The notes: generated from the letters alone by a model not told the origin. A stretch of 29,679 nucleotides of DNA from an uncultured Oscillospiraceae bacterium (GCA_944385595.1 CALWXY010000136.1:1-29679), one strand, 5' to 3'; counted from the first letter of the stretch, positions 8,316 to 15,987 are shown. Numbers and translations are program-made.

Positions 8316-8344
8316 ATAATACACGTTTTCGTGGCATTTTTCAA
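8316..8344 (-). promoter_or_regulatory. promoter of the PucR-type regulator (and probably ftsEX) with internal inverted repeat
   Basis: On the minus strand: TTGAAA (8339-8344), 17-nt spacer, TATTAT (8316-8321). The spacer holds the perfect inverted repeat CACG-TTTT-CGTG (8322-8333), which could be an operator lying between the polymerase contacts. The start codon is 55 bp downstream. The remaining sequence up to 8518 is AT-rich and shows no gene and no clear terminator for the upstream U32 gene. Confidence 0.78.
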
Positions 8345-8518
8345 TAGAATTTTTCGATTTTTTTGTTAATAATTTTGATTTGTTTGGCAAGTGGTATGAT
8401 TCACCCGCCGGATGGTGCCACATTTTAGTCAATATAGACATTGTACAAAACCAACAAAAAAGTTCATATTTCTAGCAGAACCGGGGCGAAAGCGGGGGTT
8501 TTTGTGCATATTTATGCG

Positions 8519-9733
8519 TTATTCCCTGATTTTTCTGACGATGGAGAGGCGCGCCGCGCCGTCGGGCAGGGGCATGAAAAATTCCATCATCGGGTGGGGC
8601 GCGCAGCTTATCTCAAGGCCGGAGGCGTCGAGCATTTTGCCGGCCCTGAACGGAACCGGCGGCCTGTCGGGGCTGAGCAGCTCGAGGCTGTCGCCCGTGG
8701 AGAAGCGGTTGCGCTGAGTAAGCCTGAACATGCCGCCGGGGGCTGCGCCCTCGACAACGGCGCAGACGTCGGCGCCCGCGGAGTACATGGTGCCGCCGTA
8801 GTACTGACCCGGTTCTCCGAAGAAAAAACCGGTGGAGTACTCGCGGTGGCTGAGCATGAACACCTCGCGCCGCCAGGCCTCGCTGAGCGGCACTCCCTCC
8901 GCCGCCTCGTCGACGGCGTGGCGGTAGGCGTTGGTCACCGCCGCCGCGTAATAGGCCGATTTCATGCGCCCCTCGATTTTGAGGCTGTCGGCCCCGGCGG
9001 CAATCAGCTCCGGGATATGCTCTATCATGCACATGTCGCGCGAATTGAGTATGTATGTGCCGCCGTCCTCCCCAATCTCGAAGTACTCGCCGGGGCGCTT
9101 CTCCTCGACCAGGCGGTATTTCCAGCGGCAGGGCTGGGCGCACTGGCCGCGGTTGGCGTCGCGCCCCGTCATATAATTGCTGAGCAGGCAGCGCCCCGAG
9201 AACGAGACGCACATCGCCCCGTGGACGAACACCTCAAGCTCCAGCTCCCGCGGGGTGTGCGCTCTGATGGAGGCCAGCTCGTCCATGCTCAGCTCCCTCG
9301 CGAGCACCACGCGCTTCGCGCCCATGTCGCACAGCATGTTTGCCGCCGCGCTGTTCACTACGCCGAACTGAGTGCTGATGTGCACCGGCACATGCGGCGC
9401 GTGCCGCTTTGCCATGGCGAGGACGCCGAGGTCGGCGATTATGAGCGCGTCGGCGCAAATGGCGTCAAGGCTCTCCAGAAATTCCGGCAGCGCGGCCAGC
9501 TCGTCCTCGCGGGGGAGGGTGTTGCAGGTGACGTACACCCTCCTGCCCGCGGAGTGCGCCAGCTCTATAGCGGTTTTCAGCTCGTCCGGGCTGAAATTGC
9601 CCGCCGAGGCGCGCATTCCGTACTGCTGTCCCGCGAGGTAGACGGCGTCGGCCCCGTAGTGCAGCGCCATCTCCAGCCGCTCCATGTCCCCCGCCGGGGA
9701 GAGCAGCTCCGGCTTTTTAATCTCAGGACGCAT
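8519..9733 (-). CDS. peptidase U32 family protein (TrhP/YrrO-like, tRNA hydroxylation)
   Basis: A 404-residue member of family U32. It has the TIM-barrel N-terminus ELLSPAGDMERLEMALHYGADAVY and the U32 signature region EVFVHGAMCVSFSGRCLLS at about residues 165-185, followed by NRGQCAQPCRWKY; the conserved Cys residues are those that bind an iron-sulphur cluster in characterised relatives. Members with this architecture (TrhP) hydroxylate U34 of tRNAs in E. coli and Bacillus, while others were annotated as collagenases. The ATG at 9733 is preferred over 9745 because GAGG lies 6 nt upstream; it overlaps the mltG end by 11 bp, so translation is coupled. tRNA modification is the best family-based role; the exact substrate is unproven. 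Confidence 0.9.
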   Translation of the reverse strand: MRPEIKKPELLSPAGDMERLEMALHYGADAVYLAGQQYGMRASAGNFSPDELKTAIELAHSAGRRVYVTCNTLPREDELAALPEFLESLDAICADALIIADLGVLAMAKRHAPHVPVHISTQFGVVNSAAANMLCDMGAKRVVLARELSMDELASIRAHTPRELELEVFVHGAMCVSFSGRCLLSNYMTGRDANRGQCAQPCRWKYRLVEEKRPGEYFEIGEDGGTYILNSRDMCMIEHIPELIAAGADSLKIEGRMKSAYYAAAVTNAYRHAVDEAAEGVPLSEAWRREVFMLSHREYSTGFFFGEPGQYYGGTMYSAGADVCAVVEGAAPGGMFRLTQRNRFSTGDSLELLSPDRPPVPFRAGKMLDASGLEISCAPHPMMEFFMPLPDGAARLSIVRKIRE

Positions 9734-11189
9734 AGTAGGCCTCATAGTCCTGAGTGGCCACGAAGGCCTGGTGCTCGGAGTAGTTGGTGAAGAAGCGGTG
9801 GGTGCCGGTCTCGGTGTCGAGAGCGTAGTAGAGGTAGCTGGTGTCGGCCGGGTCGAGCGCCGCCTTTATCGAGGCCATGCCGGGGTTGGCTATCGGCGTT
9901 GGCGGGAGGCCGGTGTTGAGGTAGGTGTTGTACGGCGACTCGATGGACGTCTCCGCCTCCGTGAGGACGGCGACGCGCTCCGGCAGTATATACTGGATGG
10001 TCGCGTCGATCTGGAGGGGCATGCCCTGGGCGAGTCGGTTGTATATGACGGAGGCGACGTTGTAGCGGTCCTCGTCGTCGGCAGCCTCGCGCTCTATCAT
10101 GGAGGCTATGGTGACGAGCTGCTGGATGGTGAGGCCGCGCTTCTCGGTCTTCTCTATCATCTCGGCGGTGAAGCGGGTGTAGAAGTTATAGAGCATCTTG
10201 TTTATGACGCTGTAGGCCCGCTCGCCCTGGTAGAACTCGTAGGTATCCGGGAAGAGGAAGCCCTCGAGGCGGGAGGCGTCGCCCATCAGGTTCTCGTCGA
10301 TGAACGAGTAGCTGAACTTGTAGTTCGCGGCCTGCTCGTAGAGATCCTCCTTGGAGCAAATATCGTTCTCCTCAAGCAGGGTGAACATCTGCTCCATTGT
10401 GTAGCCCTCCGGGAAGGTCAGCTTCGTCGTCTGCTGAGAGGGGCTGCCGGCGGTCATCTTCTTGACTATTGCACGGTAGTCGAAGGCGGTGCTCAGCTCG
10501 TAGGTGCCGGGGTCGACCTTCGTCTCGGCGTCGGAGATGGCGGCGAAGAGCTTGAACATGAATTTGTACTCTATGATTCCGGCGTCCTTCAGCTGGGTGG
10601 CGACATAGTCTATATCGGCGACCAGCTCGGTGTCGGTGTCGACCACGTTGCCGTCGTCGTCGAGGACGTCGACCTCGCGCTCGGTGAAGATTTCCTTGGG
10701 GAGCACCACCGTCGCCGTGTGCTCGGGCTTATTGAGGGCAAGCACGTCGGAGGCGCACATCCAAGCCGCGCAGGCGAGGATTATGCTGAGGCTTATTATA
10801 AATGTCGCGTACATCAGGCCGCCGAGGCAGCCGACGCGCCCGTCGCGCCGGGGTCTTATCGGCATATAGTCGCGCTCGAGCTCGCGGGGGTCTTCCTCCT
10901 CTTCCTCATCCTCGTCGCAGCGGATCTCCGGCAGCGGCTCGGGCTTTTTCGGCTCCGGCCTCGGTGCGGGCTTCGGCTGCGGGATGGGTTCGGGCGCGGG
11001 GCTGGGCTCCGGCTCCGGAAGCGGCTCCGGCTCCGCTGCGGGCTCCGGCTCCGGGGTGAGCTCCGGCATTGCGGGCTTCTCCGGCTCCGGCTCAGGCTCC
11101 TGCTTCTGCCCGTGATCCGGCTCGGAGGCCATTCTCAGAAGCTCCTCCCAATCGAACTCGTCGAAGATATCATCATGGTTATCAGACAT
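9723..11189 (-). CDS. mltG: endolytic murein transglycosylase MltG (YceG-like) with Pro/Glu-rich cytoplasmic tail
   Basis: A 488-residue membrane protein that cuts nascent glycan strands. The start at 11189 is chosen for GAGGAG 7 nt upstream; in-frame upstream codons would add an Arg-rich, unconserved stretch. Residues 1-118 are cytoplasmic and include a Pro-Glu/Pro-Lys tract (about 31-88) and an acidic run (92-100). One transmembrane segment is at about 121-150. The YceG domain follows, with catalytic Glu366 in ASMIEREAADDEDR, then NVASVIYNRL and MPLQIDATIQY, and the C-terminal TGLPPTPIANPG motif. The catalytic domain is complete. The long proline-rich tail is unusual compared with E. coli MltG but such tails recur in Clostridia. 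The gene is coupled to the U32 gene downstream. Confidence 0.94.
   Translation of the reverse strand: MSDNHDDIFDEFDWEELLRMASEPDHGQKQEPEPEPEKPAMPELTPEPEPAAEPEPLPEPEPSPAPEPIPQPKPAPRPEPKKPEPLPEIRCDEDEEEEEDPRELERDYMPIRPRRDGRVGCLGGLMYATFIISLSIILACAAWMCASDVLALNKPEHTATVVLPKEIFTEREVDVLDDDGNVVDTDTELVADIDYVATQLKDAGIIEYKFMFKLFAAISDAETKVDPGTYELSTAFDYRAIVKKMTAGSPSQQTTKLTFPEGYTMEQMFTLLEENDICSKEDLYEQAANYKFSYSFIDENLMGDASRLEGFLFPDTYEFYQGERAYSVINKMLYNFYTRFTAEMIEKTEKRGLTIQQLVTIASMIEREAADDEDRYNVASVIYNRLAQGMPLQIDATIQYILPERVAVLTEAETSIESPYNTYLNTGLPPTPIANPGMASIKAALDPADTSYLYYALDTETGTHRFFTNYSEHQAFVATQDYEAYYAS
10920..11102. repeat. low-complexity coding repeat (Pro-Glu tract of MltG)
   Basis: Degenerate short units built on GGCTCC/GGTTCG (plus strand) encode the Pro-Glu/Pro-Ala dipeptide run of the MltG cytoplasmic tail. 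The tract is likely to vary in length between strains by slippage. It is in frame here. Confidence 0.7.
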
Positions 11190-11321
11190 CGGTTTGCTCC
11201 TCACATCAGTTGGATGTAACCGCCTAGGGGGCGGCTGCATAGTATGGCTCAGACGGGGCGGAAGGCGCCAGCTCCGTCGAGGCTTTCGGCACATACCCGA
11301 TCCGCCGCGCGGGATTCGGGA

Positions 11322-11338
11322 TTGTTATTCTATAACAA
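11322..11338. promoter_or_regulatory. perfect 7-bp inverted repeat upstream of the Cys-rich mini-gene
   Basis: TTGTTAT-TCT-ATAACAA, a perfect palindrome with a 3-nt centre, sits 22 bp before the ATG of the plus-strand mini-gene and 133 bp before mltG on the other strand. It stands out as AT-rich in GC-rich surroundings. It may be an operator or part of a -10 region; no convincing -35 is visible. The rest of 11190-11360 shows no other clear site. Confidence 0.45.
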
Positions 11339-11360
11339 CAGCGCGGAGAAAGGGATCACT

Positions 11361-11522
11361 ATGTTCTACGGTAATAACGGAGGCTGCCTCTGGCTCATCA
11401 TCATCCTCATCATCCTCTTCAGCTGCAACGGCTGCGGCAACAGCTGCGGCAACAACTGCTGCTGCAACAACAACAGCTGCGGATGCGGCTGCGACAACAA
11501 CAGCTGCGGCTGCGGCTGCTGA
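11361..11522 (+). CDS. 53-residue Cys-rich mini-protein with hydrophobic N-terminus
   Basis: Encodes MFYGNNGGCLWLIIILIILF followed by a tail of about 33 residues made almost only of Cys, Asn, Gly and Ser in CGCGC and NNNSC units, with 16 Cys after the hydrophobic stretch. The Leu/Ile run (about residues 10-20) could anchor it in a membrane; the tail could bind metal or form disulphides. AAAGGG lies about 6 nt before the ATG. A strong plus-strand terminator follows at 11578-11609. The layout (short Gly/Asn head, Leu/Ile core) recalls small sporulation or coat proteins such as YjcZ, and many Clostridia carry similar unnamed Cys-rich proteins, but no function can be assigned. It is the only plus-strand gene between 1 and 27100, and its in-frame extension upstream to 11244 lacks a ribosome site. 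Confidence 0.75.
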   Translation: MFYGNNGGCLWLIIILIILFSCNGCGNSCGNNCCCNNNSCGCGCDNNSCGCGC

Positions 11523-11577
11523 GCTCAGACATAGCCCGCTGAACGCGGGCGGCCAGAAACAGACCTGTTCAGAGCTT

Positions 11578-11609
11578 GGCGGGGCCTCACGGCCTCGCCG
11601 CTTCTTTTT
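11578..11609 (+). terminator. intrinsic terminator of the Cys-rich gene, overlapping the opposing gene's stop
   Basis: The stem GGCGGGGCC / GGCCTCGCC (11578-11586 with 11591-11599; one G-U pair) has a TCAC loop and is followed by GCTTCTTTTT. The hairpin contains the stop codon and last codons of the minus-strand cyclo-ligase gene (ends 11587). A second GC hairpin without U-tract precedes it at 11534-11550. Confidence 0.8.
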
Positions 11610-12141
11610 CGGTGGCCACGCAGCGCACGCGCATGTCGTGCGCCTCGCGCGGCACGCGCTCCTGCAGAAAGCGCTCGCGGCACAGCCCCACTGAGAACAG
11701 CTCCGGGTGGAGCTCCAGCCAGCGGTCATAATATCCGCCGCCCTGGCCGAGGCGGTAGCCCTGTCTGTCGAAGCACAGGGCGGGCACTAATATCATGTCG
11801 CCGCTCTCCGGCTCCACGCGCCCGGCGTCCGGCCCCGGCTCGGGGATGCCGTAAAACGCCCCCGTGATCAGCTCGCTGTCCGCCGCGGCGAAGTACATCT
11901 CGCCGTCGCCGAGAACCACCGGCAGCGCTATGCGCTTGCCGCTCTCCGCGGCGGCGCGGATGAGGCGGTGCGTATCGACCTCGCCGTTCACGCTGAAATA
12001 GGCGAACACAGTGCGCGCCGCCTGAAACTCCGGCAGGGCGCTCACGGTTTGGAACACGGCCTCGTCGCTGCGCTCGCGCTCGGCGGCGTCCAGCCCGCGT
12101 ATGGCGGCGCGTATGCGCTTTCTCAATTCTTTTTTATCCAT
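11587..12141 (-). CDS. 5-formyltetrahydrofolate cyclo-ligase
   Basis: A 184-residue enzyme converting 5-formyl-THF and ATP to 5,10-methenyl-THF, clearing an inhibitory folate. The family signature is complete: the N-terminal Lys/Arg cluster MDKKELRKRIRAA, FAYFSVNGEVDT at about residues 46-57, the ATP-binding part RIALPVV, and the C-terminal LVPALCFDRQGYRLGQGGGYYDRWL at about 116-140, with the glycine-rich substrate loop. Length is typical. It is the last gene of sir2-wecG-tmk-this gene and starts 4 bp after the tmk stop, so co-transcription is likely. Its last codons lie in the hairpin of the convergent terminator. Confidence 0.96.
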   Translation of the reverse strand: MDKKELRKRIRAAIRGLDAAERERSDEAVFQTVSALPEFQAARTVFAYFSVNGEVDTHRLIRAAAESGKRIALPVVLGDGEMYFAAADSELITGAFYGIPEPGPDAGRVEPESGDMILVPALCFDRQGYRLGQGGGYYDRWLELHPELFSVGLCRERFLQERVPREAHDMRVRCVATEKEAARP

Positions 12142-12145
12142 GCTC

Positions 12146-12814
12146 TCACCTTAAAATACCGGCCACGGCGGAATAAATCTCGCCGTGTATGTCGTCTATG
12201 CCGCGCATGGCGCCGTTTTTGACGCAGTCTATCCTGCGCCAGCCGAAGCGCTTGGCGGCGTCGGCTCCGCTCTGGGTGCAGAGGCGGAGGTAATCGGCGT
12301 GGGTCTCGTGGATATCGCGCTGCGCGCCGGTTTTTTCGCTGCGCTCGCGCATACGGCTCAGCGAGGTCTCGACGTCGACGTTCAGGTAGATGACCATGTC
12401 GGGCTTTGGCAGGCCGAGCTTGTTGTACTCGAAATCCTCAAGCCAGTCGAAGTAGGCGGCGCGCTGCTCCGGCGGCAGCTTCGAGCCCTGGTGGACGGCG
12501 TTGGAGCTGGTGTATCTGTCCGCCAGCAGCAGGCCGCCGGCGCGGTAGTAGTCGCCCCAGTCGGTCTTCCAGGAGGCGTATCTGTCCACCGAGTAGAAGC
12601 TCGAGGCGGCGAAGGCGTTCACATCTGACGGGTCGGAGCCGAACTCGCCGCCGAGGTACATGCGTATCAGCGCCGACGACTCGTTGTCGTAGCGCGGGAA
12701 CACGAGCTTTTTGAACTCGCGCCCCTCGGCGGCGAGGCGCTCGCACAGCAGCTTGTACTGGGTGGACTTGCCGCTGCCGTCTATCCCCTCGAGGACTATC
12801 AGTTTTCCGCTCAT
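12146..12814 (-). CDS. tmk: thymidylate kinase
   Basis: Phosphorylates dTMP to dTDP. The 222 residues show the P-loop LEGIDGSGKST (8-18), the DRY-type motif LLLADRYTSSNAVHQGSKL (about 95-113) with the catalytic Asp-Arg, and the mobile lid region MRERSEKTGAQRDIHE (about 154-169). The QGSK and lid sequence resemble the divergent clostridial Tmk subgroup rather than the E. coli type, but the fold elements are complete. It is 4 bp from the next gene on each side. Nucleotide supply pairs naturally with the folate enzyme downstream. Confidence 0.93.
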   Translation of the reverse strand: MSGKLIVLEGIDGSGKSTQYKLLCERLAAEGREFKKLVFPRYDNESSALIRMYLGGEFGSDPSDVNAFAASSFYSVDRYASWKTDWGDYYRAGGLLLADRYTSSNAVHQGSKLPPEQRAAYFDWLEDFEYNKLGLPKPDMVIYLNVDVETSLSRMRERSEKTGAQRDIHETHADYLRLCTQSGADAAKRFGWRRIDCVKNGAMRGIDDIHGEIYSAVAGILR

Positions 12815-12818
12815 GCCC

Positions 12819-13541
12819 TCACCTGCCCTTTATGCGCTGGCCGGTGACCGCGAGCACGAACAGCGGCAGCTTGACCATGCGCTTTGCTCTGGTCGGCTCC
12901 TTGATGAGCCTGTACATCCACTCAAGTCCCAGCTTCTGCCAGCGCTCCGGCGCGCGCTGGACATTGCCGGCGAACACGTCGAGCGCGCCGCCGAGGCCCG
13001 CCATCAGGCCGACGGAGAGGCGCTGTGCGTTCTTCTGCATCCACAGCTCCTGCTTCGGCGCGCCGAGGCACACCAGCAGCAGATCCGGCGAGACGGCGTT
13101 TATCTTCTCTATTATGGGCGCGTCGTCTTTGAAATAGCCGTCGTTAGTTCCTGCTATGACGAGGCCGGGGTGCCGTGCCATGAGCCGCTCCGCGGCCTGC
13201 TCGGCGACGCCGGGCTTCGCTCCAAGGAGGAACACGCTCATCGAGCGCTTTGCCATCTCGCCCATGACGGCGTCGGCAAAGTCTATGCCCGGCAGGCGCG
13301 CCTTGAGCGGGCGGCCGAGTATTCTCGCGCCGTATATGACGCCGATTCCGTCGGCGAGGACGAGCGAGGCGTCCTCTATGGCGTCGCGCAGCAGCGGGTT
13401 CTCCTGCGCGAGCATAACTATTTCCGGGTTGGGGGTCACCGCATAGGCGCCGTTTCGCCCCTGCATCAGCCCGAGCGCCGCCGACACGGCCTCCGGCATG
13501 GTGAGGTCGTCGTAGCCGACGCCAAGAACGTCAGTTCTCAT
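12819..13541 (-). CDS. WecG/TagA/CpsF family glycosyltransferase
   Basis: A 240-residue GT26-type enzyme of the group that adds N-acetylmannosamine(uronic acid) to lipid-linked GlcNAc for teichoic acid or surface polysaccharide. Family motifs are visible: TPNPEIVMLAQENPLLRDAI (about 36-55), LADGIGVIYGARILG (about 62-76), FLLGAKPGV (about 103-111), LLLVCLGAPKQELWM (about 148-162) and APERWQKLGLEWMYRL near the C-terminus. The ATG at 13541 is preferred because GGAGG lies 6 nt upstream; it overlaps the sir2 end by 11 bp. No other wall-polymer genes are adjacent, so the product cannot be named. Confidence 0.92.
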   Translation of the reverse strand: MRTDVLGVGYDDLTMPEAVSAALGLMQGRNGAYAVTPNPEIVMLAQENPLLRDAIEDASLVLADGIGVIYGARILGRPLKARLPGIDFADAVMGEMAKRSMSVFLLGAKPGVAEQAAERLMARHPGLVIAGTNDGYFKDDAPIIEKINAVSPDLLLVCLGAPKQELWMQKNAQRLSVGLMAGLGGALDVFAGNVQRAPERWQKLGLEWMYRLIKEPTRAKRMVKLPLFVLAVTGQRIKGR

Positions 13542-14268
13542 TCCCTGCCTCCACATCTATTTTTTCAAATACCGAGCCGATTGAGCATCTCAGCACCAAA
13601 TCGGCCCGCGAATCCAGCGGCGTGGCGCCGCGGTTTATGAGGACGAGCCTGTGTCCCCTGTAGTAATCTATCAGTCCGGCGGCGGGGTACACCACAAGGC
13701 TGGTGCCGCCGACTATGAGCATGTCCGCCTCGCGGATATGGCGCACCGCCGCGGCGAGGACGGCGCTCGACAGCCCCTCCTCGTACAGCACGACGTCCGG
13801 CCGGATGATGCCGCCGCAGGAGCAGCGGGGCACGCCCTCGCTCTCCGATATGGCCTCCTCGCCGTACTCGGCGCCGCAGCGCATACAGTAGCAGCGGCGC
13901 GTGCTGCCGTGCAGCTCAAGGACGTTTTTGCTGCCCGCGAGCTGGTGCAGCCCGTCGATATTCTGGGTGATGACGGCCTTGAGCCGCCCCTCGCGCTCAA
14001 GCTGAGCGAGCTTTATGTGCGTCACGTTCGGCTGGACGCCCCGGACTATGAGCTTGTCGCGGTAGAATCTGTAAAACTCCTCCGGGTGCGCCATGAAAAA
14101 GCTGTGGCTGAGCATCTCCTCCGGGGGATGGTCGTATTTCTGATTATACAGCCCGTCGACGCTGCGGAAGTCCGGTATGCCCGATTCCGTGCTCACTCCG
14201 GCTCCGCCGAAGAACACGACATTCGAGCTGTCGGCGAGCATATCGAGGAAGCGCTGTATGTCGTCCAT
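13531..14268 (-). CDS. NAD-dependent protein deacylase, Sir2 family
   Basis: A 245-residue sirtuin removing acyl groups from lysines with NAD. Visible elements: the NAD loop GGAGVSTESGIPDFRS (about 21-36), TQNIDGLHQLAGS with catalytic His in LELHGS (about 100-121), and a Cys4 zinc site CMRCGAEY...CSCGG (about 127-153), then GTSLVVYPAAGL and INRG at the nucleotide site. The Rossmann fold is complete. It is the first gene in the sir2-wecG-tmk-folate unit, behind a good promoter at 14304-14332. Substrates unknown. Confidence 0.96.
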   Translation of the reverse strand: MDDIQRFLDMLADSSNVVFFGGAGVSTESGIPDFRSVDGLYNQKYDHPPEEMLSHSFFMAHPEEFYRFYRDKLIVRGVQPNVTHIKLAQLEREGRLKAVITQNIDGLHQLAGSKNVLELHGSTRRCYCMRCGAEYGEEAISESEGVPRCSCGGIIRPDVVLYEEGLSSAVLAAAVRHIREADMLIVGGTSLVVYPAAGLIDYYRGHRLVLINRGATPLDSRADLVLRCSIGSVFEKIDVEAGNEN

Positions 14269-14303
14269 TGATTTGACCGCCTTTCTGCGTCATTCAACAC
14301 GTT

Positions 14304-14332
14304 ATTATACCAACTTGCTCCGTCAGAATCAA
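14304..14332 (-). promoter_or_regulatory. SigA-type promoter of the sir2-wecG-tmk-folate unit
   Basis: On the minus strand: TTGATT (14327-14332), 17-nt spacer, TATAAT (14304-14309), 35 bp before the sir2 start. It lies just downstream of the guaB terminator, so the unit is independently transcribed. Confidence 0.85.
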
Positions 14333-14390
14333 GGCGCATGGGGGTGAGACGGGGCGAGGGGGCGAAAAGTTTCCAATTCGTTCAAATTCG

Positions 14391-14429
14391 TTAAAAAGCT
14401 AAAGCCGGAGCGGCGCTCCGGCTTTAGCT
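14391..14429 (-). terminator. strong intrinsic terminator of guaB
   Basis: Perfect 15-bp stem (14397-14411 with 14415-14429) with a GCC loop on the minus strand, followed by TTTTTAA. Starts 14 bp after the guaB stop. Clear Rho-independent terminator. Confidence 0.93.
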
Positions 14430-14442
14430 CTATTGTGCCGAC

Positions 14443-15921
14443 TCACATATTGTTGAAAGAGTAGTTCGGCGCCTCTTTGGTGATGTATATATCGTGCGGG
14501 TGGCTCTCCTTGAGGCCGGCGGAGGTGATGCGGACGAAGCGGCTCTCAGAGCGGAGCTTCTCTATGCAGCCGGCACCACAGTAGCCCATGCCGGAGCGAA
14601 GGCCGCCGAGCATCTGGTACACCGTCTCGGAGACGGCGCCCTTGAAGGCCACGCGGCCCTCGACGCCCTCGGGCACCAGCTTTTTGTTGCCCTCCTGGAA
14701 GTATCTGTCCTTGGAGCCGTGGGCCATGGCGGCGAGGCTGCCCATGCCGCGGTAGACCTTGAACTGGCGGCCCTGGAAGATTTCAAGCTCTCCGGGGCTC
14801 TCCTCGCAGCCCGCGAGCATGGAGCCGAGCATGACGACGCTGCCGCCGGCAGCTATGGCCTTGACGATGTCGCCGGAGTACTTGATGCCGCCGTCGGCGA
14901 TGATGGGGATGTCGTATTTATCGGCCATCTCGGCGCAGTCGAGGATGGCGGTGATCTGCGGGACGCCTATACCGGCGACGACGCGGGTGGTGCATATGGA
15001 GCCGGGGCCTATGCCGACCTTGACGCAGTCGGCGCCGCACTTGATGAGGGCCTCGGTGGCCTCGGCGGTGGCGACGTTGCCGGCGACGAGCTGGACGTCG
15101 GGGAAGGCGTTTTTGACCTTCTCGACGGCGGCCATGATGTTGTGGGAGTGGCCGTGGGCGCTGTCGAGCACCAGCACGTCGACTCCGGCGGCGACGAGCG
15201 CACCGGCTCTGTCGAGCATGTCGCGGGTGACGCCTATGGCGGCGGCGCAGAGCAGGCGGCCCGCGCTGTCCTTGGCGGAGTTCGGGTAGGTCAGGGCTTT
15301 TTCTATATCTTTAATAGTGATGAGGCCTTTGAGACGGAACTGGTCGTCGACTATCGGGAGCTTTTCTATCTTGTGCTTGAGGAGAATTTTCTTTGCCTCG
15401 TCGAGGGTGGTGCCCTCGCGGCCGGTGACGAGGTTGTCCTTCGTCATGGCCTCCTCGATGCGCTTGGTCATGTCCTCCTCGAACTTCATATCGCGGTTGG
15501 TGATGATGCCTATGAGCCGTTTATTCTCGTCCACTATGGGGACGCCGGAGATGCGGAACTTGGCCATGAGCGCGTCGGCGTCGGCGAGGGTGTTGTCCTT
15601 GCTGAGAGAGAAGGGGTTTGTGATGACTCCGTTCTCGCTGCGCTTGACGACGTCGACCTGCTCGACCTGCTCGTCGATGCTCATGTTCTTATGTATGACG
15701 CCTATGCCGCCCTCGCGCGCCATGGCGACGGCCATGCGGTGCTCGGTGACTGTGTCCATAGCCGAGCTCATGAGCGGGATATTGAGCTTGATTTTCCTTG
15801 TCAGGCGAGTGCTGACGTCGATGTCCGCCGGGAGCACATTGCTCTCAGCCGGGACGAGAAGCACATCGTCGAAGGTAAGGCCCTCGCCGACGAAGCGGTC
15901 AAGATATTTTTTTCTCTCCAT
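14443..15921 (-). CDS. guaB: inosine-5'-monophosphate dehydrogenase
   Basis: Oxidises IMP to XMP with NAD, the committed step to GTP. 492 residues. The N-terminal barrel part (GLTFDDVLLVPAESNVLP) is followed by two CBS domains (about 97-215), then the catalytic barrel with GVGIGPGSICTTR around catalytic Cys310 and the flap containing YRGMGS near residue 400. The ATG at 15921 is chosen for GAGG 6 nt upstream and because MERKKYLDRF is the conserved start; a GTG four codons earlier would overlap the ribosome site. It stands alone between its own consensus promoter and a strong terminator. No purine riboswitch is visible in the short leader. Confidence 0.98.
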   Translation of the reverse strand: MERKKYLDRFVGEGLTFDDVLLVPAESNVLPADIDVSTRLTRKIKLNIPLMSSAMDTVTEHRMAVAMAREGGIGVIHKNMSIDEQVEQVDVVKRSENGVITNPFSLSKDNTLADADALMAKFRISGVPIVDENKRLIGIITNRDMKFEEDMTKRIEEAMTKDNLVTGREGTTLDEAKKILLKHKIEKLPIVDDQFRLKGLITIKDIEKALTYPNSAKDSAGRLLCAAAIGVTRDMLDRAGALVAAGVDVLVLDSAHGHSHNIMAAVEKVKNAFPDVQLVAGNVATAEATEALIKCGADCVKVGIGPGSICTTRVVAGIGVPQITAILDCAEMADKYDIPIIADGGIKYSGDIVKAIAAGGSVVMLGSMLAGCEESPGELEIFQGRQFKVYRGMGSLAAMAHGSKDRYFQEGNKKLVPEGVEGRVAFKGAVSETVYQMLGGLRSGMGYCGAGCIEKLRSESRFVRITSAGLKESHPHDIYITKEAPNYSFNNM

Positions 15922-15958
15922 ATAGCACCTCACACAAATTTTCTGTATTATTTTATCT

Positions 15959-15987
15959 ATTTTACTACCCGTCTAATCCTGTGTCAA
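15959..15987 (-). promoter_or_regulatory. SigA-type promoter of guaB
   Basis: On the minus strand: perfect TTGACA (15982-15987), 17-nt spacer, TAAAAT (15959-15964). It is 8 bp beyond the thioesterase stop. The predicted leader of about 30 nt is too short for a riboswitch. Confidence 0.9.

Noticed and set aside
8345..8518. Possible second promoter or small RNA in the AT-rich gap upstream of the regulator
   Set aside because: TTGACT and TACAAT hexamers occur but with wrong spacing or order; no terminator present.
15922..15958. Possible purine riboswitch before guaB
   Set aside because: The predicted leader is only about 30 nt and has no aptamer-like pairing.
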